Shown one piece after another: positions 1 through 8,700 of a stretch of DNA of 11,347 nucleotides (position 1 is the stretch's first letter; every line of letters begins with the position of its first letter). The stretch is from Spirochaetaceae bacterium (GTDB lineage: Bacteria > Spirochaetota > Spirochaetia > Treponematales > Breznakiellaceae), in the NCBI GenBank assembly GCA_031278295.1, contig JAITKQ010000155.1:1-11347 (forward strand). The letters are read 5' to 3'. Below the pieces are notes generated by a model that did no database searches, was not told where the DNA came from, and saw only the letters and a program-made list of their open reading frames with translations. The translations under genes were made by a program, and so were the position numbers.

Positions 1-1
1 G

Positions 2-94
2 GCAAAACTGGACGAGGCGATCGAAAAAAATAACGTGGAGAACGAGGCGGAGTTCATCTCCTGGGGTATCGTTATCCCGCAAAACAGGGAATAG
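2..94 (+). CDS. C-terminal end of an unidentified protein (5' end outside window)
   Basis: An open frame enters from the left edge and ends at a TAG at 92-94, giving 30 residues that begin AKLDEAIEKNNVENEAEF and end IPQNRE. The segment is acidic and charged at first, then turns hydrophobic (ISWGIVIP). I do not recognise a family from so short a tail. It is called coding because it runs uninterrupted from the window edge on the same strand as the next genes and looks like an ordinary soluble protein terminus. Nothing in the sequence shows whether it is transcribed together with amrS-prs 313 bases further on. It could still be a chance frame. Confidence 0.5.
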   Translation, partial: AKLDEAIEKNNVENEAEFISWGIVIPQNRE

Positions 95-137
95 GGTGCC
101 AATGGCGGACGGCGCGACAATCACGCGGTAGGAGGCA

Positions 138-218
138 ATGGTTTACTACCAATTGTTGGCGGTGTTGCTGATTTTAAGCGCCCCAAGGGGCGGGGTATTA
201 AACCCCATGGCAGAATAA
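138..218 (+). CDS. Possible small hydrophobic peptide (26 aa)
   Basis: An ATG at 138 opens a 26-codon frame ending TAA at 216-218. The peptide starts MVYYQLLAVLLILSAPRGG, a leucine-rich hydrophobic run followed by a small polar tail. A perfect AGGAGG lies at 130-135, but only two bases separate it from the ATG, which is tighter than normal. The frame overlaps the GC-rich inverted repeats at 179-206. It could be a leader peptide, the end of a decayed gene, or chance. I know no homologue. Confidence 0.2.
   Translation: MVYYQLLAVLLILSAPRGGVLNPMAE
179..206 (+). repeat. Overlapping GC-rich inverted repeats upstream of the amrS-prs genes
   Basis: CGCCCC (179-184) pairs with GGGGCG (187-192) across a two-base centre, and GGGGT (192-196) pairs with ACCCC (202-206) across five bases. 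The C-rich arm at 181-184 and the one at 203-206 can each pair with either of two G-runs (187-190, 192-195), so alternative folds compete. No T-run follows on the + strand, so this is not a standard intrinsic terminator. A regulatory role is a guess. Confidence 0.3.
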
Positions 219-225
219 AAAAAGC

Positions 226-441
226 ATGGATTTCCTTAACGACTACACGGTTAAACATTTCTTTGAATGGGAGGAGCTTGTGAACGAGCTTTATTCCGGC
301 GTGGGCGAGCGGCTTCTAACCCGTATCAAGATACAGGATTTAAAGCCTGTTAAATACATAGAATCGAAAGATCCGCCTCTGCCTGACGGTTCCCGGTGGC
401 GGCGCGGTGTTTTTGGGGGCGTTTACGCCGAAATTTTTTGA
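226..441 (+). pseudogene. ORF of 71 aa resembling a truncated zinc alcohol dehydrogenase N-terminus
   Basis: ATG at 226 opens 71 codons ending TGA at 439-441. An in-frame TAA at 199-201 rules out any much earlier start, and no Shine-Dalgarno sequence is visible. The middle portion (LKPVKYIESKDPPLPDGSRW, residues about 40-59), followed by basic residues and then GGVYAEI, recalls from memory the opening of medium-chain zinc alcohol dehydrogenases: a '...PLRLVDIPEPxLP..WVRV' strand, then GGICGSD, where the catalytic zinc cysteine lies. Here that cysteine is absent (Y-A-E), two residues seem missing before GG, and the protein stops where the catalytic domain should begin. The last 35 bases overlap amrS in another frame. 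The likeliest reading is a gene remnant fused against amrS; the alternative is a genuine small protein translationally coupled to amrS. The resemblance is weak. Confidence 0.4.
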
Positions 442-1432
442 ACAGGTCCCGATCGGACAGGCTGACGAAGGTGTGCGCTGCCGTTTGTGCCCTCACCGCT
501 GCGCGCTTCGCGGCGGGGCGGCTGGTATCTGCGGGGTGCGTTCAGGCGAGGGCGGGGGAAGCCTGCCTTTCTATGGCCGAGTCAGTTCAATCGCGGTTGA
601 TCCTATCGAAAAAAAGCCGCTGTTCCATTACCGGCCCGGTGAATCTATCCTGTCGGTGGGTTTTAGCGGCTGCAACCTGCACTGCCCCTTCTGTCAGAAC
701 TGGCGAATTTCACAAACAACGGAGACCGCCGGAAGCTTTGTTTCGCCGGAAGAGCTTGTGGCAAAGGCCCTTGCGCTGGGCTTGGAACAAATCGCATACA
801 CGTATTCCGAACCTCTCGTTCACGCGGAATATTTGATTGACTGTATGACGCTTGCCCGTTCACACGGGATCGCCAACGTGCTTGTGACCAACGGTTGCGT
901 AAACGGTGAGGCCGCCGGGGAAATTATTCCTCTTGCGGACGCGGCCAACATCGACCTAAAATGTTTTTCGTCCCGGACTTACAGAAAGGTACTTGGCGGC
1001 TCGCTTTCCGCGGTAAAGGACTTTATCAAAGCATCGGCGGCCAATATTCATACGGAATTGACAACGCTGGTGGTTCCCGGTTTTAACGACAGCGTGGAGG
1101 AAATTGATTTGTGCGTTGATTTTATAGCATCCGTGTCCTGTGAAATTCCCTGGCATATCAGCGCCTGCCACCCGGCCTATAAAGTAAAAACTCCGCCCAC
1201 GAAAGCGGAAACCATCCTAGGCATAAAAAAACGCGCCGGCAAAAAATTGTTATACCGCTATACAGGCAACATAAAAGACGATGACAATGATACGGTTTGC
1301 CTGAACTGCGGGTACGTTTTGATACGGCGGAACGGTTATGTTGTAAAAACGCCGGGGCTGGCAAAAAAAATTGAAAACGATGGTAAATACCGTTGCAGGC
1401 GGTGCGGCGCGGTACTACCGGTAAAATATTAG
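407..1432 (+). CDS. amrS: AmmeMemoRadiSam system radical SAM protein (AmrS)
   Basis: This 341-residue protein has the radical SAM cluster motif CNLHCPFC with C89, C93 and C96, which would bind a [4Fe-4S] cluster and S-adenosylmethionine. Ahead of it is a cysteine-rich segment, CRLCPHRC (C25, C28, C32), with a fourth cysteine in GICGVR (C42). The stretch DPIEKKPLFHYRPG is typical of this PflA-like family (COG1180). YRYTGNI is followed by a C-terminal zinc ribbon, C298/C301 and C330/C333, and this full architecture matches AmrS. The substrate is unknown; the family is named for co-occurrence with Memo and AMMECR1 proteins, neither of which is in the window. The start is uncertain: GTG at 407 gives MFLGAFTPKFFEQ, while TTG at 413 would remove two residues. 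An in-frame TAG at 359-361 limits anything longer, and there is no clear Shine-Dalgarno sequence. prs begins 10 bases after the stop. Confidence 0.92.
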   Translation: MFLGAFTPKFFEQVPIGQADEGVRCRLCPHRCALRGGAAGICGVRSGEGGGSLPFYGRVSSIAVDPIEKKPLFHYRPGESILSVGFSGCNLHCPFCQNWRISQTTETAGSFVSPEELVAKALALGLEQIAYTYSEPLVHAEYLIDCMTLARSHGIANVLVTNGCVNGEAAGEIIPLADAANIDLKCFSSRTYRKVLGGSLSAVKDFIKASAANIHTELTTLVVPGFNDSVEEIDLCVDFIASVSCEIPWHISACHPAYKVKTPPTKAETILGIKKRAGKKLLYRYTGNIKDDDNDTVCLNCGYVLIRRNGYVVKTPGLAKKIENDGKYRCRRCGAVLPVKY

Positions 1433-1435
1433 GAG
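1431..1435 (+). promoter_or_regulatory. Ribosome binding site of prs overlapping the amrS stop codon
   Basis: AGGAG lies seven bases before the prs ATG at 1443. Its first two bases are the last two of the amrS TAG (1430-1432). A ribosome finishing amrS would sit on this site, which supports co-transcription and possibly translational coupling of the two genes. Confidence 0.8.
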
Positions 1436-1442
1436 ATTCGCC

Positions 1443-2546
1443 ATGAAAAATGACTTTATGATAACCGCGACAGAAACAATGCGGAATTACGCGTCGGACG
1501 TCGCAGGCGTATTAAGCAGGTACCCTGACTTTTCATCCAAACAAAATTTGAACGCCGTCGACGCGCTCGAAGTAAAATGTTTTGCGGACGGCGAGATGGA
1601 AGTTGAAATATCAACCTCGCTGCGCGGAAAAGACGTTGTTATTTTTTCGAGCAGCGCCCGCAACGAGGCGGGTCTCGATGTAAACAAAGCGAAACTTGAA
1701 CTGTACCACGCGGTTGACGCGCTGAAACGTTCCCGCACCGAAAGGATAATCGTGTTTGAACCTTACGTATCCTGCGGACGCTCCGACAGGCAACTCATGC
1801 GTAATTCCGTAGGACTCTGGATACATTTCAAAACCCTTGTAAGCCTCGGCGCTTCGCATATCGTAACGTACCAGCTGCACTCCGATAAATCCAAGGCTAT
1901 GGTGGATCCGGCCTTTTGTGTGTTTGACGATATTCCCGTCTTTACGCTGCTAAAAAAATATTTGTGCGACCATTATGTAAAAGATATAGAAACGCTTGAA
2001 AACGTGGTTCAAACCAGCTGGGCCTTCTGTTCGGTTGACGCTGGCGGCGAAAAGCTTACACAGCGTTTCGCTAACGCTTTTAACGCGCCGCTTGTTGTCG
2101 CTCATAAGCAGCGTAATTATTCAAAGGTAAACACGGTTGAGTCCATCAACATTCTGTCGGCGGAACCGATTGAAGGCAAAACGCTATGGATTGTGGACGA
2201 TATGATCGATACGGGCGGATCCGTTGAAAGCCTTATCCTCGCCCTTGCTAAACGGAATCCGGCGGAAATCAATGTTGTTGCCGTCCACGCCCCGTTTTCC
2301 AGTCCCGCCCGCCAGCGCATCGCCGAGCTTACAGAAAAAAAACTTTTAAAGCGCATCATCACCACCGATACGATCTATTTCCCGCCGTCCACCCCGCAGG
2401 ACTTCCCCAATTTACAGATCGTCCCGTCCGCCGAATTGTCGGCCCGCGTTATAAGCAACATAGTATCAGACCGGTCGATGGCCGACATCCATAAAACCTT
2501 TAACGCGCGGGAATACCTGCAAAATTTGGATCTGTTTTCCCCCTGA
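1443..2546 (+). CDS. prs: Ribose-phosphate pyrophosphokinase (PRPP synthetase), long divergent form
   Basis: PRPP synthetase transfers the pyrophosphate of ATP to ribose 5-phosphate, making PRPP for purine, pyrimidine, NAD, histidine and tryptophan synthesis in the cytoplasm. Visible motifs, in order: FADGE (47-51) and RGKD (61-64) near the N-terminus; PYVSCGRSDRQ (107-117), matching the family's PYxxYxRQDRK; LHSDKSK (145-151), whose H146 corresponds to the conserved active-site histidine; HKQR (221-224) at the catalytic flexible loop, normally KRR; and the PRPP loop DDMIDTGGS (252-260), normally DDMIDTAGT. At 367 residues it is about 50 longer than the usual 310-320, through an N-terminal extension, insertions such as around 155-180, and a longer C-terminus. 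The ATG has a good AGGAG seven bases upstream. It is probably the second gene of an operon with amrS. The divergent motifs suggest altered allosteric control, but the core catalytic residues look intact. Confidence 0.9.
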   Translation: MKNDFMITATETMRNYASDVAGVLSRYPDFSSKQNLNAVDALEVKCFADGEMEVEISTSLRGKDVVIFSSSARNEAGLDVNKAKLELYHAVDALKRSRTERIIVFEPYVSCGRSDRQLMRNSVGLWIHFKTLVSLGASHIVTYQLHSDKSKAMVDPAFCVFDDIPVFTLLKKYLCDHYVKDIETLENVVQTSWAFCSVDAGGEKLTQRFANAFNAPLVVAHKQRNYSKVNTVESINILSAEPIEGKTLWIVDDMIDTGGSVESLILALAKRNPAEINVVAVHAPFSSPARQRIAELTEKKLLKRIITTDTIYFPPSTPQDFPNLQIVPSAELSARVISNIVSDRSMADIHKTFNAREYLQNLDLFSP

Positions 2547-2765
2547 TCTAAACCGCGGACGGCCCCGCCAAATTCAGCGTCAAGCTCCCATTCGCAAGGG
2601 CCTGTCGCGGGACAAGCGTATCGCGGCAAGCGGAATCGGCGCTTTACCCAAGGAGCGCCATTCACGAAGCGCAACAAACTGCCGGGACAGCTCACCAATC
2701 GATCATCCGCCATCCGCGCGGTTTCGGATTTTTGCCCGCACAGGGACGGCGCGGTAAGGGTTCAT
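2547..2765. other. Convergent intergenic region between prs and the a2m gene
   Basis: These 219 bases separate two converging genes. A six-base inverted repeat, GGCGCT (2638-2643) with AGCGCC (2654-2659), has no T-run on either side, so no intrinsic terminator is evident for either gene. A + strand frame without a start codon stays open for about 70 codons, and a - strand frame (2375-2713) also crosses the region. I see no recognised domain in either. A decayed gene or a dispersed repeat is possible. Confidence 0.4.
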
Positions 2766-5700
2766 CTACCTGATCGTAAACAGGAGCCCTTCCCCGCGGC
2801 CAAAGATTTCGGCCTCGTACATACATTCCGCCTGCACGGGAGGCGTCGGGTACACGCCGCGCCGCGCCGCACGGAACAGGAAGTTGACGGTGGTTTCGCC
2901 CCTAGCAAATCTATCCCAGAAATACTGAATCTCGTTGTCAAAAATCACCTGGCTGCTGACAACACGATTGTAATTCCACCCGTCATCCCCCGAGTCTTCG
3001 TCCGCCTTCCGGAATGTGGCGGAGCTTGTGGTAACAAAACGGGCGTCAAGGATTTCAGCGCCGCTGGGAATAGGGGCCCGTAGCGCAAGGTAGGTCCTGT
3101 CGCGCCCGCTCGACACACGCAACTCGGCACGGTACAGTTTCCCGCTTTCAAGCTGATTTTCTTTTACCGGTTCGCCGCTTTCAAAATCGTAAATCGTCTG
3201 AAACACGCCTATCCCCTCGTCGCGGCGTACCTGCATTTCGGCGGGCAGGGCGTAGCTAAGGGCAGCCGTCCAATAGACGCTGCCCGTTCCGCGCCTTGTT
3301 ACCACGAAAGGCAGCGCCGAATCACGGGGCAGGGCGGCAAACGGGAAATCCTTAAAATCAAAGGTCTTTGTTGCCGCTTCGGTGCCCGGCCACTTAAAAC
3401 CGGCTTTCAAAAGTTCCCGCCCGTCAAGCGCCGCAACGCCTGTAACGTTTGTCTTTGTCAGGTTTTCAGCCTGTATCAGCCGGTCAAGGGCAGCCAGAAC
3501 CTGCATGGTAACGGCGGTGTTGTTCCAGTAGCCGCCCGCCTTTTTGCTTTGCAGCAATGAGTACAAAAGGCGCGTGTTAATATCGTCCCCCGGGTACTCG
3601 TCAACAAAAAATTGTAGCGTCAAAGCAAGCTGTTCCGTTTTGCCGCCATAGTACGCAAACGGTTCGTCGCGGACGCTCAAATCAACGCCGCGGGCGTCCG
3701 GCCTAAGCAGGTTACGAAGGGTACGCGCCGTACCGCGCGCCACATCGCCCCGCGATGTGGCGCGCGCGGCCATGCCGGTAAACGCCAGCACCGCCGGGTT
3801 ATCCTTGTTGGCGGCGGCAAGCTCCGATAAACGCACCGCGTCAACGGGTTTTTTTAGCAGCGCGAAAACGTACAGCATGTACGATTGCAGGTACGCGCTG
3901 CCCGCATTCATAAAATAGGAGTTTCCCTTCCGCGAAGAATTGCTGTACAAGGTTTGGTACTCACGGTTAAGGTAATCGTACAGCCTGCCGGTGTCGATCG
4001 CGGATGGAACCGGAATCTTTTTTTCCTCCGCTACCGCCAGTATATACGCGATACGAAGCGATACATAGGCGTCGGACTTTAGGCCGGAGGGCCAGTACGG
4101 AAAACCCCCGTCCGGACGCTGTACCTTTGCCCAAGACGCTATTTCTTTCTGTACGGCCTTTTTCGGGTTGGCAACCTCGTTCCGTAAACCGAGCGCGTCT
4201 ATGTATTCGCCAAATACCACCAGGGGCAGCACGGCGGCGCTCCGCTGTTCCATGCAGCCATAGGGGTAGTGAAAGAGGTAATCCACCGCCGATTTCAGTA
4301 GGGCCAACCGCGTCGCGTCCAGCGTTACCGCAAAACTACCCATCCCGTCGTCCGCATAACCCGGAATTACCAGGGCGGCGGATTCCTCCGCGCTGTTTCC
4401 GGTAAGAGAACCTGTTGTAACCACAGTCTCTTTTATGTACGGCTTTTCGATTATCATATTTTGAACAAGCCTTTCATTCAAAATATCGGATTTTACAGTG
4501 TATACAAGGTTTACCTCTCCCTGCTTCTCCGCCGCTACATCGAAGTACACGAGCGCCCGAGCGCCGGCCTTTACCGTTACCGTATGCTCGGCGGGACCGT
4601 CAACAAAGGCCGCGCCTTTCCGCTTTACCGCGCCGCCGTCATCCTCAACGTCAACATCCACGTCTTCTATGCCGGCGGAAACGCTTATTTTGTGGGACGC
4701 GGAATCAAGGTTCGTGATAAGCACTCCCGCTTCAGCCGTGTCCCGTTCACGGAGTCTGCGCGGCTGTACCTGCTCTACGTTTATCACGTTCCGCGCGGCT
4801 ATTTCCGTTTCCTTTAACGAAAATAAATTCCCCTTCACGCCAAACACGGTTACGCGGTACGTTGTTAGGGTGTCGGGCAGCTTGAACACGCATTTTACCT
4901 TACCGTTCCCGTCCGTCAACAGGAAAGGTTCAAAAACGGCGGTCGGGTTAAAGTCGCCGCGTTCCTCCAACTTGCCGCCTGAATCCCCGCCATGCAGATT
5001 CTTTACGCTGTACGTTACCGGGTCCATCAGCAAGGCGCGTGAATCGCCGCCCAGTACGCCAAGCGGAAAACGTTCTTCCCGATAGAAGTATGAGATCGGG
5101 TCCGGCACATGGTAGTCGATCAGGTCCAGTACGCCGCGATCAACCGCCATCAACGACAGCTCCGCGTTTGGAAGCGGAATGCCGTCCTGCTCCGCGGTCA
5201 GCGTCAGCGTAACTTCCTCACCGGGGCGGAATACCTTCCTGCCGCCCTCTACTTTTACCGAGAATGCCCTGACGCGCGGATTTACAAAGAGCTTTGTTAC
5301 GCCGTAATAACCTTTCGGCTTGTCCAAATCCGGCATCCCGTACTGATGGCCGGGCGGCCCCTGGCGCGTGGAATATGACGAGACCGACACGTATACCACA
5401 GGAACAAAGTTGCGGGCAAGCGGTACGTTTATCACGGAAACGGCCTCGTCAAACACGCGGACCTCTTCGGTAAAAATACCTTCCCGCTCAACCGTAATCA
5501 AATACCGTCCGGCGGGCAGCGCGCTCTGTAGCAAAATCTCCGCCGTATCACCGGGGTTGTATACGGCCTTGTCCGGCACAAGGTTTATTTCATTTGAATT
5601 GTTCCTGTTCCAGTATGAGAAATTTGAACCGGTAACATAAAATGAATATTCGCTTACCGTTTTTCTGCCTTCGCGATCAAATCCGCTCAAACGCAAGGTA

Positions 5701-8700
5701 TAGAAACCGGATTTTGAAGGCTTTACCTTTACAGCACCCGAAGTTTTTACAGTTATTTTTTCCGAGCTGTCAACTATTTCAGTGCGCTCGTAGTTATCGT
5801 AAACATAATTGTTTACGCCCCGCTGCTGTGAGCGCGTCCATTCTTCGCGTATAAGCTCAACGTTGACCAGACCCCGGTTATCGCCCCTGTTCAAAAAATA
5901 GGCCGTGTTGGCCAGTTTTTTCCCGGAAGGGTCCACCGTTATGTAATTGAACGAAAGCTGCTCCCCTGCCTTGACAAAACCGGACCTGGAGGGACGTTCT
6001 ATCCCGATATAAAACAGTGCGGGGTGAACGGTTACCGACCGGGATACCGATATTTGCTGGTTGCTGATGTCGGTAACGGCGGCCTCGACGGAATATGCGT
6101 AGGCCGCGCCCGCAACCGAATCGCCTGAGGTTTTTTGCGTGAGGGCGGCCTTCCCGTCCGCGGACAGCGCGCCGCTTGAATTGGCTATGCCGCGTTTCCC
6201 GTCATAAACATTGCGCGGGCCAAACGTATAGTTTTTTGTCTCCGCCGTATCCGGGTGGAAAGAGCTTAACTGCCTGAACCACGATGTCTGCCATTCCGCG
6301 CCGGCAAGACTCCCGCCGGACAGGTACGAAGCTTCAAGCGTCAGGTTTATCTCATCGCCGTAAATTACATTTACGGCGGGAGCTCCGATCGAAGCCTGGA
6401 ATTTCAGCCGTTCAAAGTACGCTACCGTTACCGGAACATCAGCGCACACACGGCCATTCCTGCTGTAGCTCAGCCGGTATTCCCCGGGCTTCAATTCGTC
6501 ACCCAGTTTGATGCTGCCGTAATAAGCGCCCGAATCGCTTGTTACGCCGTCCAGGGACGTGATGGGTTTCCCGCCATACATGTTCTCTTTCAGTTCAACC
6601 GTATAGGGGCCCTTGTATACCGCGTACATTCCCAGAATCAGCGATCTGTCAATCCCCCGGAAGCTCAGCGTTTCGCCGGGCTTGTACAGCCCGCGGTCGG
6701 AAAACATGAACGTTACAGGATGCGCCTGTTCAACGTTTTCCGGCCTGACGCCGCTGATGCCGAAACGCCAGTAGCTATGCGAGGAGGGCTGGAACACGGC
6801 GCGGTCACCGTCCTTTTCGGCAAACACGAACGGCATGTTGTTCCAATCATGTTTTTTTTCGTTCAGCGCGTTCCTTATCACGCCGGCATCCGTTTCCAGA
6901 ACCGCCAGCCCGTCTTTACCGGTAAGCGCCTCGGCCAAATACCCCGCGCCGGAAATATTTTCTAAAGTTTTGATCACGCCGGGCGCTATCAGCTTAACGC
7001 TCGCGCCTTCTACAGCTTCCCCGCTCGAAAGGGACGTTACCATTACGACTGTTTTGTTAAAGGCGTAACGAACCGTGAGCCCCAGATCCGTTACCTGCAA
7101 GGCAAGTTGGTTTTTTGACATGTATGTATTTTGTTTTCCCGTGTGGGGGTCAACGCCTCTTTCAAGAAGGTTTAGGTATGCGTTAAACGAAACGAATCCT
7201 TTGCCATCGGCGTTCAGGTACGGACGGAGGTCTATTTCTTCAAAATAACGGATGTTCTTTTCAAAGTTTTGCAGGTAGATAAGGTTTGTTTTTTGCGAGA
7301 CGGCGCTGTAAGGGTTGTCCCTTTGTTCAAGCGCGTAAAAAGAATTCTCCGTGATATTCCTGTATTCAAACAACAGGCGCGGTTCAAACTGAGACTCCAG
7401 CATCGCGTTGCCGTAGTCCAAAAACACAGCCGAGCCAACGGGAGGAGGCTCGTCCGGCATAGTAATTTCTGTTTCGTCGCGCTTTTCTAAATGCCTGCCG
7501 TACACATCCTTTATGCCCGTGTCAACAATTATTTTGAATTTGTCGTTATAACCAAGCGGCAGATTCGAGATACGCACCGTGCTTCCCCAGACTTCAACAT
7601 TATCCTCTGTAAGCGGCATCGCCGGTTCCGTGCGGATTGCGCCGGGTACCGAGCTTTCGTCAAGGCGGGATGAAAATTCAATGTCGAACAGGTTAGAATA
7701 CTTGCCCCAAGGTGATAAACGCCTGGCTTCGGTTACGGTAAAAGGCCTCGGCGTCCTGAACGATAAAAACTGATCTTTCGCTGTTCCCAGAGTCCCGTTG
7801 CCGGATTTCGCGCCCTGTTTAAGAGTAAGCGTCACCCTTGTATCGAATTCAACTTCGTCCGTCAGTGAGGCGAGCAGGCGGCTTTCGTCAACCTGTGTCA
7901 ACTCGAAATGTTTTTGTACACCCGCGCCGGAAGTTACCGTTATATAATTTTCTAAATCGCCTGCCTTTACCGGATAGTTAAAATTTATCGTAATTTTTTT
8001 CGCGGCGGCGGGCGGCACGTCGTCATTTGAAAAACGAAAACGGGCTTCTTTCCTCAACTCGATTCCGGGTTCCAAAGATTTGATCGACAGCCGTTCCGTC
8101 TCAAAGGTGAACCGTAGCTCTCCTTCTATTTTGGTGCCGTAAACGGATTCCGCGTCCGGCGATACGCTGATTGTATAGGTATGCTGACTCTGACAAGGTT
8201 CGTCCCCCTCAAAGCTGAGGAAGGAAGTGCCGTACCAGCGGAAACTGCCTTTGAGCGGCGGCTCTATGCTGACAAACGGCGAGGTCGCGGACTGTGCGCC
8301 GAGCGCGGCAAGAGGAACCATGGGTTGGGAAAATATCACGAATAGCGAAGGCCGTCGGACGGCGGACGACAGAAATTCCTGAGGCCCCCAGTCAACAACG
8401 GTGAGCGGCCCTGAGTTGCGGGGCGGCGGTATTCGTCCGGACGGCGGTTCAACGGCTGCGGCGGACGGCTTCACCGCGTAGGATGTCCTGTAAGCGTCCG
8501 GTTTACGGAGGCCCGGTATCACCTCCACCGTGGAAGCGTCCGCCGCAGCCGCGGCGGACGCCGGATCAAGCGTTTCGACAGCCTGTTCCGGCTCCGACTT
8601 TTCGACTCGGTAGTCAAGTGTAAATGCCAGATTTACGGCCTTGCCATCCGCGTGGCCAAAACCGCCAACGTTGCCGGAAGCCATTACAAGCGACTCTTCC

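Noticed and set aside
396..836. 146-codon + strand ORF overlapping the start of amrS
   Set aside because: It shares the DNA of the cysteine-rich and radical SAM motif region of amrS in another frame, and its protein is low-complexity and basic.
2638..2659. Intrinsic terminator between prs and the a2m gene
   Set aside because: A six-pair hairpin exists, but no T-run follows on either strand.
2375..2713. 112-codon - strand ORF across the prs end and the convergent gap
   Set aside because: Half of it is antisense to prs, no motif or ribosome binding site is visible, and it ends without relation to neighbouring genes.
4498..5085. 195-codon + strand ORF opposite the a2m gene
   Set aside because: It lies wholly within the well-supported a2m coding region, is rich in Ser, Thr, Arg and Pro as antisense frames tend to be, and shows no family motif.
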